The notes: generated by a model not told the origin, from the letters alone. DNA of 5,971 nucleotides from Candidatus Bathyarchaeota archaeon (GCA_026015225.1 JAOZGV010000095.1:1-5971); one strand, 5' to 3'. Shown: positions 1 through 5,855, counted from the stretch's first letter. Made by a program: numbers and translations.

Positions 1-204
1 CTTGCTATGTCAGCTCTATTGAGCGTCACTATGGACAAAGTGAAAGAAACTATCGACTCTATAAAAAATGAAAAAATGGAAATGGTAAAAATTTTGGTTG
101 GCGGTAGGTGTCTAGATGAAAAAATCGCTGAAGAAATGGGTGCTGACGCATATGGAAGCGATGCTTGGAATGGAGTCTTGAAAGCGAGAGAACTTGTTTC
201 CTGA
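1..204 (+). CDS. Corrinoid (B12)-binding methyl-transfer protein, C-terminal end only (5' truncated)
   Basis: The reading frame is open from the first base (Leu-Ala-Met...) to TGA at 202-204, followed at once by an in-frame TAG, so this is the tail of a gene that starts outside the window. The internal ATG at position 7 is very probably not the start. The fragment matches the last two strands and helices of the cobalamin-binding Rossmann domain of MtaC/MtbC/MtmC-type corrinoid proteins: an SALLSVTM segment (where the family has SALLTTTM), a helix, the KILVGGR strand and a GADAYGSDA motif near the C-terminus. In such proteins cobalamin carries a methyl group between a substrate methyltransferase and an acceptor such as coenzyme M or tetrahydropterin. 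The substrate cannot be told, because the His-on loop (DxHxxG) and the N-terminal helical domain lie outside the window. A related B12-domain protein, such as a MetH fragment, is possible. Confidence 0.85.
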   Translation, partial: LAMSALLSVTMDKVKETIDSIKNEKMEMVKILVGGRCLDEKIAEEMGADAYGSDAWNGVLKARELVS

Positions 205-205
205 T

Positions 206-232
206 AGATTTTTCAATCTAAAACACTTTTTC
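206..232 (+). terminator. Possible weak terminator after the corrinoid protein gene
   Basis: Directly after the double stop there is a small inverted repeat, AGATT (206-210) and AATCT (215-219), with a TTTC loop, then a T5 run at 226-230. Archaeal termination often needs only T-rich tracts. The stem is only five AT-rich base pairs, so the call rests mainly on position between a gene end and a new gene with its own candidate promoter. Confidence 0.3.
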
Positions 233-301
233 ATATCATCTGATATTCTTAAATGAGAGTTATCAAATTATAAAAAAACCTTCAATATCTATTATCATAC
301 G

Positions 302-309
302 ATTTATTT
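302..309 (+). promoter_or_regulatory. Candidate TATA box for the HD-domain gene
   Basis: TTTATTTT lies about 33-40 bases before the TTG start at 342. With usual archaeal TATA-to-start spacing this would begin transcription near 330-335 and leave a very short leader. That fits the lack of a convincing Shine-Dalgarno sequence before this gene. The base composition is so AT-rich that similar boxes occur by chance. Confidence 0.3.
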
Positions 310-341
310 TAATCCAATAAACTTGAAAGAGCATATAAATT

Positions 342-866
342 TTGAAAAAATATCCTTCCAAAAAAGAAACTCTTGTATTTCTCAAGCGCGTCGGATGTAA
401 TAAAAGAGTAATAGAACACTGTATTACAGTATCTGAGTATGCAGTTGAGATAGCTAAAGCATGTAAAAATAAAAATCCTATTGATATACGATTGATTGAA
501 ATTGGTGCTTTAATGCATGATGTTGGTAGAGGAATAACAAATGATATAAGACATGCAATCCTTGGAGCCACATTGGTTAGGGCAGTAGGTTATAGCGAGG
601 ATTTAGCAAATCTTGTTGAAAGACATATAGGGGCTGGCATCCCTATTAAAGAGGCACGCAAAATAGGACTTCCTGCAAGGAGTTATATGCCTAAAAGTAT
701 TGAAGAGAAAATTGTAAGTTATGCTGATAAACTTATCAGAGGAAAGAAGAGGACGACTGTCAAGGAGGCTGTAGAGGAAATTTCACAAAAACTAGGGACC
801 AAGCATCCTGCAGTAAAAAGATTCAAAAATCTTCACAAGGAAATCTCCCAATTGATGAGTGATTAG
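342..866 (+). CDS. HDIG-type HD-domain protein, predicted metal-dependent phosphohydrolase (TIGR00295-like)
   Basis: This 174-residue protein has the HD-superfamily metal-ligand pattern in order: His26, His59-Asp60 in LMHDVGRG, His71 in DIRHAILGA, His95 in ERHIGAGI, and Asp129 in YADKL. The spacing and the GLPARSYMPKSIEEKIVSYADKLIRG segment resemble the archaeal HDIG family of about 170-190 residues (TIGR00295 as I recall it). HD proteins hydrolyse phosphate mono- or diesters in nucleotides or other small molecules; the substrate here is unknown. No signal peptide or membrane segment is visible, so it should be cytoplasmic. The start must be TTG at 342: an in-frame TAA sits at 336-338, and the next in-frame Met (residue 58) would cut off the first histidine. 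There is no clear ribosome binding site, so the message may be leaderless or nearly so. The next gene begins five bases after the stop, suggesting co-transcription. All catalytic residues are present. Confidence 0.85.
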   Translation: MKKYPSKKETLVFLKRVGCNKRVIEHCITVSEYAVEIAKACKNKNPIDIRLIEIGALMHDVGRGITNDIRHAILGATLVRAVGYSEDLANLVERHIGAGIPIKEARKIGLPARSYMPKSIEEKIVSYADKLIRGKKRTTVKEAVEEISQKLGTKHPAVKRFKNLHKEISQLMSD

Positions 867-871
867 AAGCA

Positions 872-1609
872 ATGGAATTTGTAATCTCTGAGAGAATAAC
901 CAATGTTGATATAATTGAAGGAAAAAAAGAAGTTTATAAAATAATTAAAAATTTAGCATCGGGCATTAAAGTAAAATTAAATGAAGTAGATATTTCCTAT
1001 GATGGGTGGGTTCTAGTTAAATTTTCTGGAGAAGATTCTGAAGTTTTAATGGAGCTTATTAAAAGAAAATTTGGGATAGCCCCTGTGAAATATGACCAAA
1101 TAAAAATTGGAGAAGTGTATAAAAGCTTTATATCTGAAATTAATGAAAAATTTTTAAATTTAGATATAGGGATCCTATCACCAGATCATTGTAATGGAGT
1201 ATGTTCATTATATACACTCCAAGCACAACTTACTGATGGTTTTAAGATATCTATGAAAAATATCGTAAGCAAATTTACATTATGTTTAGATTTGCCCTTA
1301 GAAGCAAGGGTAATAAAAGTTGAAGGAAAAGACAATATATCACTCGAGATATCGGATTATCAAGTTAATTATTTAAAAGATTTAATAAAAAATCCATTAG
1401 AACGCATAATAATTATTGGTGCATTATCAAAAGAGATTAAAAAAGCTATTGATAAGGTAAATGCGTACCGAGATATAGTTGGGATTGAAACTCTATGTAT
1501 TACAAGTCATATTCTGACATGTAAGCTTGGGACAAATGCACGCGGTATAATAAAAAAATTGGCTCCAAATTTAGAAAGAGCCATTTTTTACTCTACTGCT
1601 TTAAGCTAG
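872..1609 (+). CDS. DUF2110-like archaeal protein of unknown function
   Basis: This 245-residue soluble protein has no membrane segment. It resembles the archaeal DUF2110 family. The clearest resemblance is at the C-terminus (about residues 190-240), where an AYRDIVGIETLCITSHILTC segment followed by GTNARGIIKKLAPNLERA has the layout I remember from haloarchaeal and methanogen members. The N-terminal 80 residues look like a small alpha/beta domain (SERITNVDII..., a DGWVLVKFSGEDSE strand-loop, then a helix and KFG). The middle (about 85-150) looks like a beta-rich domain (IGEVYKSFI..., DIGILSP, LTDGFKISM). The family has no established activity that I know of, and no catalytic motif is visible. 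The ATG at 872 is preceded by GAGTGAT at 857-863, a fair match to the Shine-Dalgarno consensus eight bases away and overlapping the end of the HD gene, so the two are probably translated from one message. The family call rests on remembered sequences. Confidence 0.7.
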   Translation: MEFVISERITNVDIIEGKKEVYKIIKNLASGIKVKLNEVDISYDGWVLVKFSGEDSEVLMELIKRKFGIAPVKYDQIKIGEVYKSFISEINEKFLNLDIGILSPDHCNGVCSLYTLQAQLTDGFKISMKNIVSKFTLCLDLPLEARVIKVEGKDNISLEISDYQVNYLKDLIKNPLERIIIIGALSKEIKKAIDKVNAYRDIVGIETLCITSHILTCKLGTNARGIIKKLAPNLERAIFYSTALS

Positions 1610-1690
1610 TTAAAAATCTGCGAAAAAGTTAAGTTTTGATTTATCATCTAATAGGCATGGGAATAAAGATTAAATCAATTGGTGAACCTT

Positions 1691-1888
1691 ATGAGTAAAA
1701 AAGAAAAAGCTATGGAAGAATTCTCTGATGAACAAATAGAGAAATTACTCGATTATAGACACGATAAGATTCAAGAAAAAATGGAAGAAATAAAAAAATT
1801 TGTGAGAACGTATCCTGGTCTTTCAATGACGCTATTCTTTACTTTAGGCTTATTGTTTGGCATTCATTTTTCAGAAAATTCTAGATAA
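1691..1888 (+). CDS. Small tail-anchored membrane protein (65 aa), unknown function
   Basis: The protein has a charged N-terminal part (residues 1-40) rich in Lys and Glu that should form a helix or coiled coil (about 13-38), then one hydrophobic segment (about 42-60, PGLSMTLFFTLGLLFGIHF) and a five-residue tail. This layout predicts a cytoplasmic helix with a single C-terminal membrane anchor. Gly53 and Gly57 form a GxxxG motif typical of helix packing. The frame is open back to TTG at 1679 and GTG at 1682. I chose ATG at 1691 because GGTGA (1681-1685) lies five bases upstream and because the resulting MSKKEK start matches the next gene. The overall layout resembles DUF883/ElaB/YqjD-type or YtxH-like small proteins, but no family-specific signature is clear. 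It is spaced 98 bases from the next gene, which has its own promoter-like sequence. Confidence 0.7.
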   Translation: MSKKEKAMEEFSDEQIEKLLDYRHDKIQEKMEEIKKFVRTYPGLSMTLFFTLGLLFGIHFSENSR

Positions 1889-1936
1889 TAATATTTTTAT
1901 TGATCTAACCTCAGGTTTGTCTTAATCCAAAATAGA

Positions 1937-1976
1937 TTTAAATTTAAAAAAGAGATCAAATATAGGTCTAGGAGGT
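1937..1976 (+). promoter_or_regulatory. TATA box and strong Shine-Dalgarno site for the 74-aa membrane protein gene
   Basis: TTTAAATTTAAAA begins at 1937 and looks like an archaeal TATA box; transcription would start near 1965-1970. GGAGGT at 1971-1976 is a near-perfect Shine-Dalgarno sequence, ten bases before the ATG at 1987. It is the strongest ribosome binding site in the window, which suggests efficient translation of the two-gene unit that follows. The TATA part is inferred and the Shine-Dalgarno part is directly visible. Confidence 0.55.
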
Positions 1977-1986
1977 CATTTTTTTC

Positions 1987-2211
1987 ATGAGTAAAAAAGA
2001 AAAACCATCCGTAGAAGAGCTTCATAAGAAAATAATGAATATAAGAAAAACAAGAGCGCGTCTCTTAGAAGATGTTAAAGATCTATCGTCAGAAGCTAAG
2101 GGCGAATTAGAAGAAATGGTTATGGGAAGCCCTCTAGAATCAGCAGCAATAATCTTCTTAGCTGGATTGGTACTCGGAGTTTTATTAGGAACATCAACCA
2201 GGCGAAGATAG
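1987..2211 (+). CDS. Small tail-anchored membrane protein with a glycine zipper (74 aa), DUF883/YqjD-like
   Basis: Residues 1-48 are charged and predicted helical, with many Lys, Arg and Glu. Residues 51-68 are one hydrophobic segment (ESAAIIFLAGLVLGVLLG), and the protein ends in STRRR. Gly60, Gly64 and Gly68 form a GxxxGxxxG glycine zipper, favouring helix-helix packing in the membrane. A charged helical N-terminus, a short PL/PW-like junction, a glycine-patterned anchor and a basic end make up the plan of the bacterial DUF883 proteins (ElaB, YqjD, YgaM), which in E. coli tether ribosomes to the inner membrane in stationary phase. Homology is not proven; the resemblance is in layout. The start is ATG 1987 behind a strong Shine-Dalgarno site. 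The first 18 bases are identical to those of the 65-aa gene upstream. The next gene starts four bases after the stop, so the two are almost certainly one transcription unit. Confidence 0.75.
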   Translation: MSKKEKPSVEELHKKIMNIRKTRARLLEDVKDLSSEAKGELEEMVMGSPLESAAIIFLAGLVLGVLLGTSTRRR

Positions 2212-2215
2212 AAAA

Positions 2216-2548
2216 ATGTCGAAAAAAAAGGGCATTTTGGATGATATTGTAAAAGCCATATTTTCGTTGTTTTTTAATAAGATGTTTAAGAATATCCAAG
2301 ATAAGATGAATGATTACATTCTTGAAGTTGTCAGACCATATATATCTGATATAGCAAGTTCAATTATTAAAAAAATTATAATTGCGATTATAGGGGCTAG
2401 TTTGGCTGTAATAGGTATATTATTCCTATGCATGTCTATGGTTCGATATTTATATATTTATATTCCTCCTTGGATGGCATGGGGTTTAGTGGGATTAATA
2501 ATACTCATTGTTGGATTCATTCTATCCATGATTGGAATACGGAAATAG
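2216..2548 (+). CDS. Two-helix membrane protein (110 aa), YqjE/holin-superfamily-like
   Basis: An amphipathic, basic N-terminal half (residues 1-50: MSKKKGILDD, then FSLFFNKMFKNIQDKMNDYI) is followed by two hydrophobic helices at about 54-76 and 86-107. They are joined by a short aromatic loop (RYLYIYIPPWMAW), and the protein ends in RK. The positive-inside rule puts both ends in the cytoplasm and the loop outside. Length and plan fit the YqjE/Phage_holin_3_6-type small membrane proteins, which in enterobacteria sit directly after yqjD. It is not evidence of a phage: no lysis enzyme or phage gene is nearby. The ATG at 2216 follows the TAG of the preceding gene by four bases. Upstream purines (AGGCGAAG) give only a weak ribosome binding site, so translation is probably coupled. 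No function can be assigned from sequence. Confidence 0.75.
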   Translation: MSKKKGILDDIVKAIFSLFFNKMFKNIQDKMNDYILEVVRPYISDIASSIIKKIIIAIIGASLAVIGILFLCMSMVRYLYIYIPPWMAWGLVGLIILIVGFILSMIGIRK

Positions 2549-2588
2549 AACTTTTGAATTCTACTCTGGCAAATCCTTTATTGCATAT

Positions 2589-2609
2589 AGAATAAATTAT
2601 ATTTATTCT
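2589..2609. terminator. AT-only perfect hairpin between convergent genes, candidate bidirectional terminator
   Basis: AGAATAAAT (2589-2597) and ATTTATTCT (2601-2609) are perfect inverted repeats around a TAT loop. The repeat lies 41 bases after the stop of the rightward two-helix gene and overlaps the last codons and TAA stop (2603-2605) of the leftward YjbQ gene. It is well placed to serve both strands. The stem has only two G-C pairs and no long T-run on the far side, so it may be a composition effect. Confidence 0.4.
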
Positions 2610-3019
2610 CCTACAATTTCCACAATTAATTCTCTCTTTCTGGGCCGCACATCAAGCTCTATAAAAACAATTTGTTGCCAAGTACCCAATGTTAACTTTG
2701 AATTACGGAATGGAACTACTAGACTCGGACCTATTAAGGAAGCTCTTACATGGGAATGAGCATTTCCATCATGCCATCTTTTTTCATGTTCGTAAGGTAT
2801 ACTTTTAGGTGATATTCTTTCAAGCATGTCTGGAAAATCTCTTTGTAATCCAGACTCATACTCTATTGTCGTTATAGCTCCGGTTGAGCCAGGAACAAAA
2901 ACAATGATATATCCATCTCTCAAATTAGAATCGTTTATGTTTTTTTGAATATTTTCAGTTATATCGATCATTTCCGTCTCTTTTGATTCTATATCGATTT
3001 TTCCGAAATTAATCTTCAT
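2603..3019 (-). CDS. YjbQ/UPF0047 family protein (secondary thiamine-phosphate synthase-like)
   Basis: From the ATG at 3019 the protein is 138 residues, the usual family length. Recognisable blocks are IDITENIQ (19-25), FVPGSTGAITTIEYESG (41-57), the histidine-rich HDGNAHSHVRASLIGPS (83-99) and LGTWQQIVFIELD (111-123), ending in the typical VGE. Family members form compact trimers. E. coli YjbQ has a weak thiamine-phosphate synthase activity, whose physiological relevance is unsettled. Where E. coli-type members have HTSA, this protein has GSTG, so the first histidine of that motif is a glycine (Gly44); I recall this as normal for an archaeal subgroup. The frame extends 13 residues upstream to ATG 3058, adding a hydrophobic MAWIFRIIIGWVF stretch. 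I prefer 3019 because of family length and because the nearest TATA box would start transcription around 3054. The protein is soluble by composition. Confidence 0.85.
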   Translation of the reverse strand: MKINFGKIDIESKETEMIDITENIQKNINDSNLRDGYIIVFVPGSTGAITTIEYESGLQRDFPDMLERISPKSIPYEHEKRWHDGNAHSHVRASLIGPSLVVPFRNSKLTLGTWQQIVFIELDVRPRKRELIVEIVGE

Positions 3020-3074
3020 AAAAACCCAACCAATAATAATCCTAAAAATCCATGCCATATTAAATCAAAATTAA

Positions 3075-3108
3075 AAATATTTAAAGGCGCTCACACAGAA
3101 TATTTAAA
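3075..3108 (-). promoter_or_regulatory. Two TATA-like boxes in tandem before the YjbQ gene
   Basis: Read leftwards, TTTAAATATT occurs twice, at 3108-3099 and at 3085-3076, exactly 23 bases apart. Normal archaeal spacing from the nearer box puts transcription start around 3054, giving a leader of about 35 bases for an ATG at 3019. The farther box would start near 3077 and allow the ATG at 3058. The boxes are good matches to archaeal TATA elements, but the assignment is inferred. Confidence 0.5.
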
Positions 3109-3158
3109 AAAAATTAGGCTATTAATAATTCTAAATTTTTTGATTTGATCTATCAATC
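3106..3158 (-). terminator. Possible terminator after icd
   Basis: Just past the icd stop, 3141-3158 contains an imperfect inverted repeat (TGATTTGAT and ATCAATCA around CT; one bulged T). It is followed on the leftward strand by a T8 run at 3113-3106. The T-run lies more than 25 bases from the stem, so if termination occurs here it probably depends on the T-tract alone. The tract overlaps the first TATA-like box of the next gene. Confidence 0.3.
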
Positions 3159-3159
3159 A

Positions 3160-4407
3160 CTAAGTCTCAATTTTTGAGACAATTTTTTTGGCAAATTCTG
3201 ATGTTTTAACTGGATTTACACCTGGCATCTGTCGAGCAAAATCGTTTGTTACAAAGTTTTCTTTTATGCATTCAGTTACACCTTTTTTAACTAAGGATGA
3301 AGCTTCATTCCAGCCGATGTAATCAAGTAACATTACTCCAGACAGTATTGCTGATGTTGGATTGGCAATGTCTTGATTGGCATATTTTGGGGCAGTTCCA
3401 TGCGTTGGTTCAAATAATGCTTTTCCTGTTTCGTAATTTATATTCGCTCCAGGTGCTATTCCTAAACCACCTACTAGTGCAGCCGCTAAATCTGATATAT
3501 AATCACCGGTTAAATTGGGCAATACAAGAACATCATACTCTCTTGTTCGGAGAATTATTTGTTGCATCATATTGTCTGCTATTCTGTCCTTAATTACTAA
3601 CTTATTTTCTAAATTACCGTCAATAGAATTCGTTCTTTCTTTAATTTCAGACTCAGTTACTATGCAATCTCGGAACTCATTTTCTGCGACTTCATAACCC
3701 CATTTTCGAAATCCCCCTTCAGTATACTTCATTATATTTCCCTTATGGACAATGGTTACACTCTTTCTATTGTGTTTAATTGCGTAATTAATTGCTGCGC
3801 GTGTTATTCTTTTTGTAGCAAACTCACTTATTGGTTTTATACCGATAGAAGAATCTATTCTAATTTTTTCCCCCATTTCATCTCTTAAAAAAGCAATTAC
3901 TTTATTGGCCTTAGAAGTACAAGCATCATACTCGATCCCCGCATAGACATCTTCAGTATTCTCTCTAAAAATAACGACATTCAATTCTTCTGGATTCATT
4001 AATCGGCTTGGGACTCCAGGAATATACTCCACAGGTCTTACACATGCATAAAGATCGAGTCTCTGTCTAAGTGTAACATTTAAACTTCTATAACCTTCAC
4101 CAACAGGAGTAGTTAGGGGCCCTTTTAAAGCAATTTTGTAATATTCAATCGCGTTTATAGTTTCTTCGGGTAACCACTTGCCATGTGCTTTTTTTGAACT
4201 ATCTCCAGCCAAATATTCTTTCCAAAATATCTTGCGCCCACCATTATAGGCTTGTTTTACAGAACTATCGAGAACTGTGATAGCAGCTTTGACTACATCA
4301 GGTCCTATACCATCTCCCTTAATAAGGGGTATGACAGGTTCGTTTGGAACCTGTAAACGTTCATTCTTAATCTTAATTCTATTTTCAGGGCTTTCGATAT
4401 TTTCCAA
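3160..4407 (-). CDS. icd: Isocitrate dehydrogenase, NADP+-dependent type
   Basis: This 415-residue enzyme oxidatively decarboxylates isocitrate to 2-oxoglutarate, feeding glutamate synthesis and the TCA cycle in the cytoplasm. It aligns end to end with E. coli Icd (416 residues). Visible blocks are IKGDGIGPDV (29-38), KGPLTTPVG (95-103), isocitrate-binding SLNVTLRQR (108-116, with Ser108, Asn110, Arg114), Arg124, Arg148, Tyr155 in RENTEDVYAGIEY, Lys222 in HKGNIMK, metal ligands Asp302 and Asp306 in GDYISD with Asp278 in IADNM, and THGTAPKY (335-342). Lys341-Tyr342 and Arg392 match the NADP-selecting residues Lys344, Tyr345 and Arg395 of E. coli, so NADP+ is expected. The Tyr391 position is Asn388 and the Val351 position is Ala348. 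The start is TTG at 4407, giving an N-terminus of family length, with AAGAGG (4423-4418) ten bases upstream; no nearby ATG exists. The gene downstream is YjbQ after a 140-base gap; metabolic linkage is not apparent. Confidence 0.97.
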   Translation of the reverse strand: MENIESPENRIKIKNERLQVPNEPVIPLIKGDGIGPDVVKAAITVLDSSVKQAYNGGRKIFWKEYLAGDSSKKAHGKWLPEETINAIEYYKIALKGPLTTPVGEGYRSLNVTLRQRLDLYACVRPVEYIPGVPSRLMNPEELNVVIFRENTEDVYAGIEYDACTSKANKVIAFLRDEMGEKIRIDSSIGIKPISEFATKRITRAAINYAIKHNRKSVTIVHKGNIMKYTEGGFRKWGYEVAENEFRDCIVTESEIKERTNSIDGNLENKLVIKDRIADNMMQQIILRTREYDVLVLPNLTGDYISDLAAALVGGLGIAPGANINYETGKALFEPTHGTAPKYANQDIANPTSAILSGVMLLDYIGWNEASSLVKKGVTECIKENFVTNDFARQMPGVNPVKTSEFAKKIVSKIET

Positions 4408-4417
4408 AGATCTTTTT

Positions 4418-4423
4418 CCTCTT
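4418..4423 (-). promoter_or_regulatory. Ribosome binding site supporting the TTG start of icd
   Basis: AAGAGG, read leftwards, lies ten bases before the TTG at 4407-4405, matching part of the Shine-Dalgarno consensus. It decides the start, since the first in-frame ATG lies more than 130 codons further in. A-T-rich TATA-like sequences at about 4457-4437 could serve as the promoter, but none stands out. Confidence 0.5.
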
Positions 4424-4509
4424 ACAAATTTTAGTCGAATATAATCTCTATATCAATCTTTTATTTGCAGAACATGGATGGTAAATTGATGAGCTTAGCA
4501 ACTAATTTT

Positions 4510-5841
4510 TTATAACTCATAAAGAGTCCTGATTTTCTTCGCCCAAGCTTCAAATTCTTCATTTTCAGGATAATTTTGATAAAGGTTTTTGGCAAGCTGC
4601 ATTTTATCGGCAGTTTTTTTTAAATTTCTTAATAAATCTATCTTCTTTAATCCCTTGAAAACTCTCGTCACCTTTTCCGTGATACTTATTTTGAGCTCTC
4701 CTTTTAAACTCGTTTCTAATATGTCTTCAGGTTTGATTAATTGATGTTTCATTCCATAATTAATCTCATCGTCTTTTAAGGATTGTAATAAAATTCTAAA
4801 AATATCTAGTCCTGCTTGCTTTGCCCCATACTCTTTCATATATTTGAGATTATACTCCCAAAGCAAATCTTTTGATGGAATTCCTTTAGATAATGCCATA
4901 ACCGCTACTTCAGTTGCCAATTTTCCACTTAGCATGGATGGTCCTATACCCCCTCCATGAATTGGATTTACCAGACATGCCGCATCTCCTAAAAACATAA
5001 TTCCATCTGAAACAAGTGAGTCTATTGGACGTCTGGTGGGAACAAAACCGCCCCCTGAATTTAATATGATAGACTTGCGGAAAATATCTTTTGAGATAAC
5101 GTTTTTATAGAGTATTTCTTTAGGATTTGGGTGATTTTTTAATCCCTGAACCCCTAATCCAACATTTACTTTCTCATTATTTTTAGGAAAAATCCAATAA
5201 TATCCGCCTGGTGCAATTTCTTGTGAAAGAAATATTTTACAATAATCAGATCTAAAATCAACATCGTCTCTTATCTCTCTGAAACACGGCAATAAATCTT
5301 GATTTTTTATAGATTTTATAAAACCAAAATTTTTTGGAAGGTTTCTTCTTAACGCTGCAGAAAATCCGCTAGCATCCATGGTTAATTTAGAGTATATTTT
5401 TTCTACTTTTCCAGTATTAAGATTTCTTGATTTAACTCCTTTTACAAAACTATTTGAAATAATTGGCTCCAACGCCAATGTATTATCATGAAATGTCACA
5501 CCACAATCAAGCGCCCCTTTTAATAATCTCTGCCCTAACATGAGCCTATCTACTATAAACCCAGACACCCCTTCACCTTCAATTTTAAAAACAGACTCCA
5601 TGTCTGGGGAGTAAACCTTAACTCCTTTGATTTCATGCTCTAATTCCTGTCCAGAGGGATATTTAATTCCTAATGAATCAAAATGGTGCCTTGCAATGGC
5701 ATCCCCGCATATCTTATCTCCAATATTCTGTCTTGGTTTGCAATCTATTAAACAAACTTCTAAACCATTTAATACTGCAGTTTTTGTTGCAATACAACCA
5801 GAGCTTCCAGCTCCGACAATGACTAAATCATATGATGGCAT
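4510..5841 (-). CDS. Geranylgeranyl reductase family FAD-dependent oxidoreductase
   Basis: This 443-residue flavoprotein has an N-terminal Rossmann FAD-binding motif (GAGSSG, residues 10-15, after a DLVIV strand), a KICGD motif (43-47) where archaeal geranylgeranyl reductases carry the conserved active-site Cys-Gly, DASG (156-159), the substrate-cavity signature YYWIFPK (214-220), and the second FAD motif GDAACLVNPIHGGGIGPSM (285-303). The length is close to the Sulfolobus enzyme (about 450 residues). Family members saturate geranylgeranyl chains of archaeal ether lipids, or of quinones and other isoprenoids; which substrate is used cannot be read from sequence because several paralogues per genome are common. 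The C-terminal 100 residues (about 340-443) are helical and charged. The start is ATG 5841 with GGAG (5855-5852) ten bases upstream. It runs in the same direction as icd, 102 bases ahead of it. An electron donor gene (ferredoxin or similar) is not in the window. Confidence 0.92.
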   Translation of the reverse strand: MPSYDLVIVGAGSSGCIATKTAVLNGLEVCLIDCKPRQNIGDKICGDAIARHHFDSLGIKYPSGQELEHEIKGVKVYSPDMESVFKIEGEGVSGFIVDRLMLGQRLLKGALDCGVTFHDNTLALEPIISNSFVKGVKSRNLNTGKVEKIYSKLTMDASGFSAALRRNLPKNFGFIKSIKNQDLLPCFREIRDDVDFRSDYCKIFLSQEIAPGGYYWIFPKNNEKVNVGLGVQGLKNHPNPKEILYKNVISKDIFRKSIILNSGGGFVPTRRPIDSLVSDGIMFLGDAACLVNPIHGGGIGPSMLSGKLATEVAVMALSKGIPSKDLLWEYNLKYMKEYGAKQAGLDIFRILLQSLKDDEINYGMKHQLIKPEDILETSLKGELKISITEKVTRVFKGLKKIDLLRNLKKTADKMQLAKNLYQNYPENEEFEAWAKKIRTLYEL

Positions 5842-5851
5842 ATTGATCTTT

Positions 5852-5855
5852 CTCC
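5852..5855 (-). promoter_or_regulatory. Ribosome binding site of the geranylgeranyl reductase gene
   Basis: GGAG, read leftwards, sits ten bases before the ATG at 5841. An earlier ATG at 5857-5855 overlaps it but is out of frame with the protein, so 5841 is the start. Confidence 0.6.

Noticed and set aside
205..341. Possible riboswitch or small RNA between the corrinoid gene and the HD gene
   Set aside because: The 137 bases are AT-rich without conserved boxes or a long stem; I see only a weak T-rich terminator and a possible TATA box.
263..571. Leftward open frame of 102 codons
   Set aside because: It lies antisense to the HD gene, covers its catalytic motifs on the other strand, and has no recognisable family or ribosome binding site.
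1679..1690. Upstream TTG/GTG starts for the 65-aa membrane protein
   Set aside because: The GGTGA ribosome binding site overlaps them and is correctly spaced only for ATG 1691, which also gives the MSKKEK start shared with the next gene.
2216..2548. Phage lysis holin or prophage remnant
   Set aside because: The protein is holin-like only in size and topology. No endolysin, integrase, attachment repeat or other phage gene is nearby, and the flanking genes are metabolic.
2532..2759. Rightward open frame of 75 codons crossing the convergent junction
   Set aside because: It starts inside the two-helix gene and runs antisense through the conserved C-terminal half of the YjbQ gene; it is a shadow frame.
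3297..3697. Two overlapping rightward open frames
   Set aside because: Both are antisense to conserved icd sequence, with compositions expected from the reverse of a coding frame.
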